Positions 61,601 to 64,000 of a stretch of 64,000 bases of DNA are shown one piece after another; position 1 is the stretch's first letter; the number at the start of each line of letters is the position of its first letter. Source of the DNA: JADJLQ01 sp031417835 (GTDB lineage Bacteria > Bacteroidota > Bacteroidia > Chitinophagales > Saprospiraceae); NCBI GenBank assembly GCA_031417835.1, contig JANOWJ010000205.1, forward strand, positions 1 to 64,000, read 5' to 3'. The notes under the pieces were generated by a model that saw only the letters and a list, made by a program, of their open reading frames with translations, was not told the origin of the DNA and made no database searches. The position numbers and the translations under genes were made by a program.

Positions 61601-62266
61601 GTTTACTTGAGCATTGACTCCATTGGATGAAATTCCACCCAGCAGATCGATATCAAAACTCTGGTTGGATATAGCGTAATTACAAGTATCGATTAAAAAT
61701 TCTTTCGTTAAGGTGCAGTTCGTACCAATTTCCGTTACCGTAACAGAGTAAGTACCGGATAATAGACCTGTCAACTTTGGCGTTTGTAAGCCATTGCTCC
61801 ATAAGTACTTATAACTGCCTACGGGGATGGCCTGAATTTCAATTAACCCATTGGGGTTGGCTTGATTAGGAGGGTTTATTAAAGACAATACTTCCAGATC
61901 AAAGCTACCTTCACAACTTGGTATAAAGGCTTCTAAAGGCTTATCGCATCCAAACGTATTGACTGAAATTATCTGGTATCTGCCGGCACATAAGCTATCA
62001 AACTGAATTATTGCGGGATTAAGCATTTTAGAATGACTAATTGTGTCCAGTGATTGTATCAAATAAACATCAATTGGGTAAATACTAGACCCTGATGCTT
62101 TGAATTCAAAACTGCCATCACAAACTACTCCTGATTGGGGCTGAATAAGTTGAATACTATTTTGGGCTAGAATACTTGAACAAAAAAACATAGCAAAGGA
62201 TATTCTGAAAATATATAAGTGCTTTCTCGTTTTAATATTTGGTTCTAAGAAGAATACTAGTTGCAT
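58700..62266 (-). CDS. Giant secreted protein with type IX sorting domain
   Basis: A 1188-residue exported protein. The signal peptide ends SSILAQ. Residues ~30-220 contain SprB-like/Ig-like repeats (SVTVTEIGTNCTLTKEF); the middle is Cys-rich; residues ~690-1080 form a long beta-rich region resembling a propeller of repeated sheets. The C-terminus (EPNPFMDHFEIIL...GIYFIQCIAKNGSIVETKKL) is a type A sorting domain read by the type IX system whose PorW-like part is at 15991. Role unknown; adhesin or toxin carrier are possibilities, since the toxin locus is immediately upstream. Confidence 0.8.
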   Translation of the reverse strand: MQLVFFLEPNIKTRKHLYIFRISFAMFFCSSILAQNSIQLIQPQSGVVCDGSFEFKASGSSIYPIDVYLIQSLDTISHSKMLNPAIIQFDSLCAGRYQIISVNTFGCDKPLEAFIPSCEGSFDLEVLSLINPPNQANPNGLIEIQAIPVGSYKYLWSNGLQTPKLTGLLSGTYSVTVTEIGTNCTLTKEFLIDTCNYAISNQSFDIDLLGGISSNGVNAQVNLKYKASGQDNFQDEIPSNIIVTWYSDGDLVNTTSNAALGDINRSKYIEVSVTDGCSTKRKKIDLIGCNSDDSVLENYFIVAKQNTCKGQAGGSITIRSNIPMTSLQVNGTVQNGLVASGLLSGKNSIRIVTNFCDYQFDVVIGENKTNLVFVKFDSKSRQCIYNSLCNGMTIGQQLISAEIDNLNPKIDLLSSTCKAPYKCNGNAVGEYSDKVKLVKVRGYEYNTLINELKTSSFGTFPYGYFEGKNGFREFEDWCAVGYMCPLNFQIGLRHWHPGTILIGKPSFTNLGVENINGCVRVKCRGILNNYTFCTKDFNSKFGLPGTFKPCFTVAKNVGQLILEYKMGKYASDINFNSSSLRLELDRIDNKYENERFCATIYFCEESYKFISCDIDFVLCGFRDPADAAISCEWKRIRNLSSEPGVTGELYIFAMKCKNINGFYFGPQILTKKRIDITPTNDDDLTPITLRESDPSAKIYTDTRIVNKSLGFGKLTYNNLTVIKPILKTDAGHVVIDYLPGETEDRVLELGNVIDFVHNMDSNWIFAIEPINNTEFSVKLSKPDTSYTNVLKTVGSSSYLRIKKIMQIGDQYFIAGFFKGDITYKSIVREASTSNKLFVLKFNKAGDYISKYTATVIDTNFVKFYDHPGNQILYTTEGKNIFILNANLQITTNYTPIILIGKIISVSSSVLSDRILMLKGTFYAEGTTTERSYDLISYKKASSSYILSNIKTISIKGGISNEKQAQIFMDKNNDSYLLTRISGNDGLKIFSSLELDGLSKDIAIVKFDSTLAVKKTYIKPTPYNETLENAFLSENVLYFSGIYYDTIVRSLGVHNYYNYSNNASAPYTTYILTDQMDSVATSSSNIAGPKKLNPDLSSFERTPKTQYTPIKMEPNPFMDHFEIILTDPTISKVNIINSYGATISSHDIGNFDIEYTFKVVGRHWVSGIYFIQCIAKNGSIVETKKLMKF

Positions 62267-62326
62267 TGTGTTTTATTTTAGTAAACAAAGTGGGATTGTT
62301 GGTAAATTTTTGTATTAATTCAATTA

Positions 62327-62890
62327 TTATTTAATTTCAGTAAATATTAATCCAGTCAGATTATTATCATGATAGATATGATAAAACTCATCAGTCCTAT
62401 CCTTTGCATCAGCAAAGCAAAAAATATCCGTTTTTGAAGTCTCCGGTATTTTGAAAATAGTAGATTCATTGATCACTCTTTCTTTGTGAAAAGCATAACT
62501 TAAAATTCTGCCCTTAGTACCATCTGAGTAATAATCCCAGACTGTGTTTTCGTAATCTAAACCATTCATACATTCCAAAATATTTAAAATGTACAGATTT
62601 TCCCCCCTTTCTATGCGTATGGGAAGGATCTCTCCACTCATTTCAAAAACCATCGCGCATAGTTCTAATGTTTTTTCATCGAACACTAGACAGGCTCCAG
62701 AAGTTCCATAAAAATTCTTTGGTTTGGTTTTTGGGTTGTGCACATAAAATAGAATATCTTCCCAATTGTTTTTTTTGGGTTCACAATCAAACCTGGATCG
62801 TTCAAGTGTTATTTTAGAATGATCAACAGGTTGAATTAATTGAATGTTGTTACTATCCCTTTGTATTTTAAATATTTTCATGATATTCAA
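62327..62890 (-). CDS. Imm11/DUF1629-like putative immunity protein
   Basis: A 187-residue soluble protein without a signal peptide. The C-terminal pattern KGRILSYAFHKERVINESTI, IFKIPETSKTDIFC, then DEFYHIYHDNNLTGLIFTEI is what I know from Imm11 (DUF1629) immunity proteins of polymorphic toxin systems. It overlaps the AHH nuclease gene by 4 bp, immediately downstream, the classic toxin-immunity arrangement. Binding and neutralisation of the nuclease are inferred. Confidence 0.75.
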   Translation of the reverse strand: MNIMKIFKIQRDSNNIQLIQPVDHSKITLERSRFDCEPKKNNWEDILFYVHNPKTKPKNFYGTSGACLVFDEKTLELCAMVFEMSGEILPIRIERGENLYILNILECMNGLDYENTVWDYYSDGTKGRILSYAFHKERVINESTIFKIPETSKTDIFCFADAKDRTDEFYHIYHDNNLTGLIFTEIK

Positions 62891-63639
62891 TATGGAAATG
62901 TTCCGTTTAATAATTCATCAGCAATTTTTTGTAGTTCTGTTCTTACCTTTCCTGGCTGAGCTGCATCAAGTCTTTGAAAAACCGTCTCATAATAAATATT
63001 TGTATGAACATTCGCATGAGGTACTGCGTTATCTATTGCATATTTCGAAGTTGAGGGAAGAAAAACACCATTTACTGCTTCATTTATATCTATACCCTCT
63101 CTTTGTAGAATCAATCTTGTGTTAACTGCATTTATATTATTAGCCCCTCCAGCTGTTATATGATGTGCATGGTAATTAGATTGTTTTAATTTACCGATTA
63201 CTTTTAGTTTATCACTCAGTACGGTGCTTGAAGCTGTTTTGCCCAATTTTTGGAGAGCCAGCTTCCAAATATCACCGGCATTATCTATGTAGTCTAGTAA
63301 TAATTTCCTTTTTACCTTATCATCCGCGGCCGCCTCAATCAACTGCCTTGCCTTGGCGACTTCCTCAGGACTCTGGAATTCCAGATATTTATCTAATTTT
63401 CTCAGGAGGTCTACATCTACTCTTAACAGAGCACTGGCTTGAAGTGTCTCATAAGCTTTAGGATTACCAGGTAACGGGAGTAAATAATTTAGAAATTCAT
63501 CCGATTGGGAGTGAATATCTTTAAGGATGGGTTGTCCGTTAGTTAGTATATTTTCAATCTTCTGAGTATCGGTATTTTTTGAAAACAGATCTCCCTGAAG
63601 ACTTATAAAGTAGAATAATATGAATAGCCCTGTTTTCAT
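62887..63639 (-). CDS. AHH-type nuclease toxin with signal peptide
   Basis: A 250-residue protein with an N-terminal signal peptide (LFILFYFISLQGDLFS). Residues ~60-140 are helical; the C-terminal ~95 residues carry AHH (158-160, in NYHAHHITAGG) and later PHANVH (207-212) and YYETVFQRL, the pattern of the AHH nuclease family of the HNH/Endo VII superfamily. Such domains normally end large polymorphic toxins; here the domain stands alone behind a Sec signal. Followed by a 4-bp overlap with the putative immunity gene and preceded by a partial gene 8 bp away. Confidence 0.8.
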   Translation of the reverse strand: MKTGLFILFYFISLQGDLFSKNTDTQKIENILTNGQPILKDIHSQSDEFLNYLLPLPGNPKAYETLQASALLRVDVDLLRKLDKYLEFQSPEEVAKARQLIEAAADDKVKRKLLLDYIDNAGDIWKLALQKLGKTASSTVLSDKLKVIGKLKQSNYHAHHITAGGANNINAVNTRLILQREGIDINEAVNGVFLPSTSKYAIDNAVPHANVHTNIYYETVFQRLDAAQPGKVRTELQKIADELLNGTFPY

Positions 63640-63647
63640 TAAGACAT

Positions 63648-64000
63648 TTACTTTATTTCAGTGTTTCCACTCTTTTGTTTATTTTCTCTCCATTTCACCA
63701 ACTCATCTCTCCATTCTTTCATAAATTTGAATATATCTTCAGATGGTACTTCTATTTTCCCTTCCCAGTATCCATAGTTGATTACAGACTTGTCTTTGTA
63801 AAAATCAATGATCGTTGCATCAAACCCAAATTCGAATGAATCATAGGGTCCATAGGCAGAGCTTCTATACGGATCCCAATAAAGCTCTCCATTTCTGATT
63901 TTCTCAAGATTGGGGAATACTTCATCGATGATATATTCTGCATCACACGCATTTAATTCATGTAAATGCCAGAAATCATTGTCGTCATCGAATGCTAAGT
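63648..64000 (-). CDS. Partial hypothetical protein, 5' end beyond window
   Basis: An open frame enters from the right edge and ends at TAA (63648-63650). The 116 visible residues are acidic and aromatic-rich (DDDNDFWHLHELNACDAEYI, LYWDPYRSSAYGPYDSFEFG, NYGYWEGKIEVPSEDIFKF). They resemble small immunity-type proteins in composition, but no family is recognised. The stop lies 8 bp before the AHH toxin gene, so it belongs to the same operon. Confidence 0.65.
   Translation of the reverse strand, partial: LAFDDDNDFWHLHELNACDAEYIIDEVFPNLEKIRNGELYWDPYRSSAYGPYDSFEFGFDATIIDFYKDKSVINYGYWEGKIEVPSEDIFKFMKEWRDELVKWRENKQKSGNTEIK

Overview
The window looks like a chromosomal segment from a Bacteroidota bacterium, probably close to Saprospiraceae. 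The evidence is a PorW/SprE-type gliding/type IX secretion lipoprotein, a giant secreted protein with a type IX C-terminal sorting domain, a GSCFA protein, DUF4097-type proteins behind an ECF sigma factor, a TonB receptor with a carboxypeptidase-like N-domain, and promoter boxes of the Bacteroidota form TAnnTTTG. Organism placement is inferred from gene content only.

Layout. 1-1.5 kb: a ~645 bp direct repeat (offset 901/902) full of small CTTC-N3-GAAG palindromes; it carries a frameshifted duplicate of the 3' end of the adjacent solute-binding protein gene. 1.4-6.9 kb: a solute-binding lipoprotein (family 5), an SDR epimerase, a VIT1/CCC1 transporter, an HTTM protein and pyrophosphatase. 6.9-14.4 kb: an accessory, AT-richer stretch with a frameshifted HNH gene, a zeta-type toxin with a 49-residue partner, a truncated 2OG-Fe(II) oxygenase joined to a frameshifted VOC gene, an intact VOC gene, a TPR lipoprotein, a YVTN beta-propeller, a broken methyltransferase and nhaA. 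14.5-19 kb: HAD phosphatase, M23 peptidase and porW. 19.2-22.7 kb: a compact three-gene operon (ComEC-type metallo-beta-lactamase-fold protein plus two small proteins) near tRNA-Thr(CGT), with a degenerate piece of that tRNA between them. 22.9-33.5 kb: envelope proteins, a second HTTM protein, a sigma/anti-sigma/DUF4097 operon, GSCFA, and a two-gene operon ending in a trypsin-like protease with zinc ribbon. 33.5-34.8 kb: an IS110-family element whose upstream non-coding part folds as two consecutive hairpins with internal loops. One loop strand is identical to 9 nt at the right end and the opposite strand is complementary to 6 nt at the left end, as expected of a bridge RNA. 34.9-49.3 kb: CotH-like protein, two Gfo/Idh/MocA proteins, an ATPase with an operator-like repeat, cupin, TonB receptor, TMEM220-like protein, two tandem GT1 glycosyltransferases, nadB and murI. 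49.4-50.1 kb: three gene wrecks (RelE toxin, esterase, Mn-catalase). 50.1-58.7 kb: YciE/F ferritin-like protein, esterase, intergenic repeats, GH78 rhamnosidase, aldehyde dehydrogenase, SRPBCC and an LTA-synthase-like protein. 58.7-64 kb: a type IX-sorted giant protein downstream of an AHH nuclease toxin with an Imm11/DUF1629-like neighbour and a gene cut by the window edge.

The most interesting items are the IS110 bridge-RNA candidate with visible donor matches, the ComEC-type MBL three-gene module by a tRNA remnant (candidate undescribed, perhaps defensive), the AHH toxin/immunity locus, the zeta toxin with its tiny partner, the zinc-ribbon protease operon, and the repeat array with a covarying hairpin at the left edge. 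All family assignments come from motif recognition by eye; no search was run.
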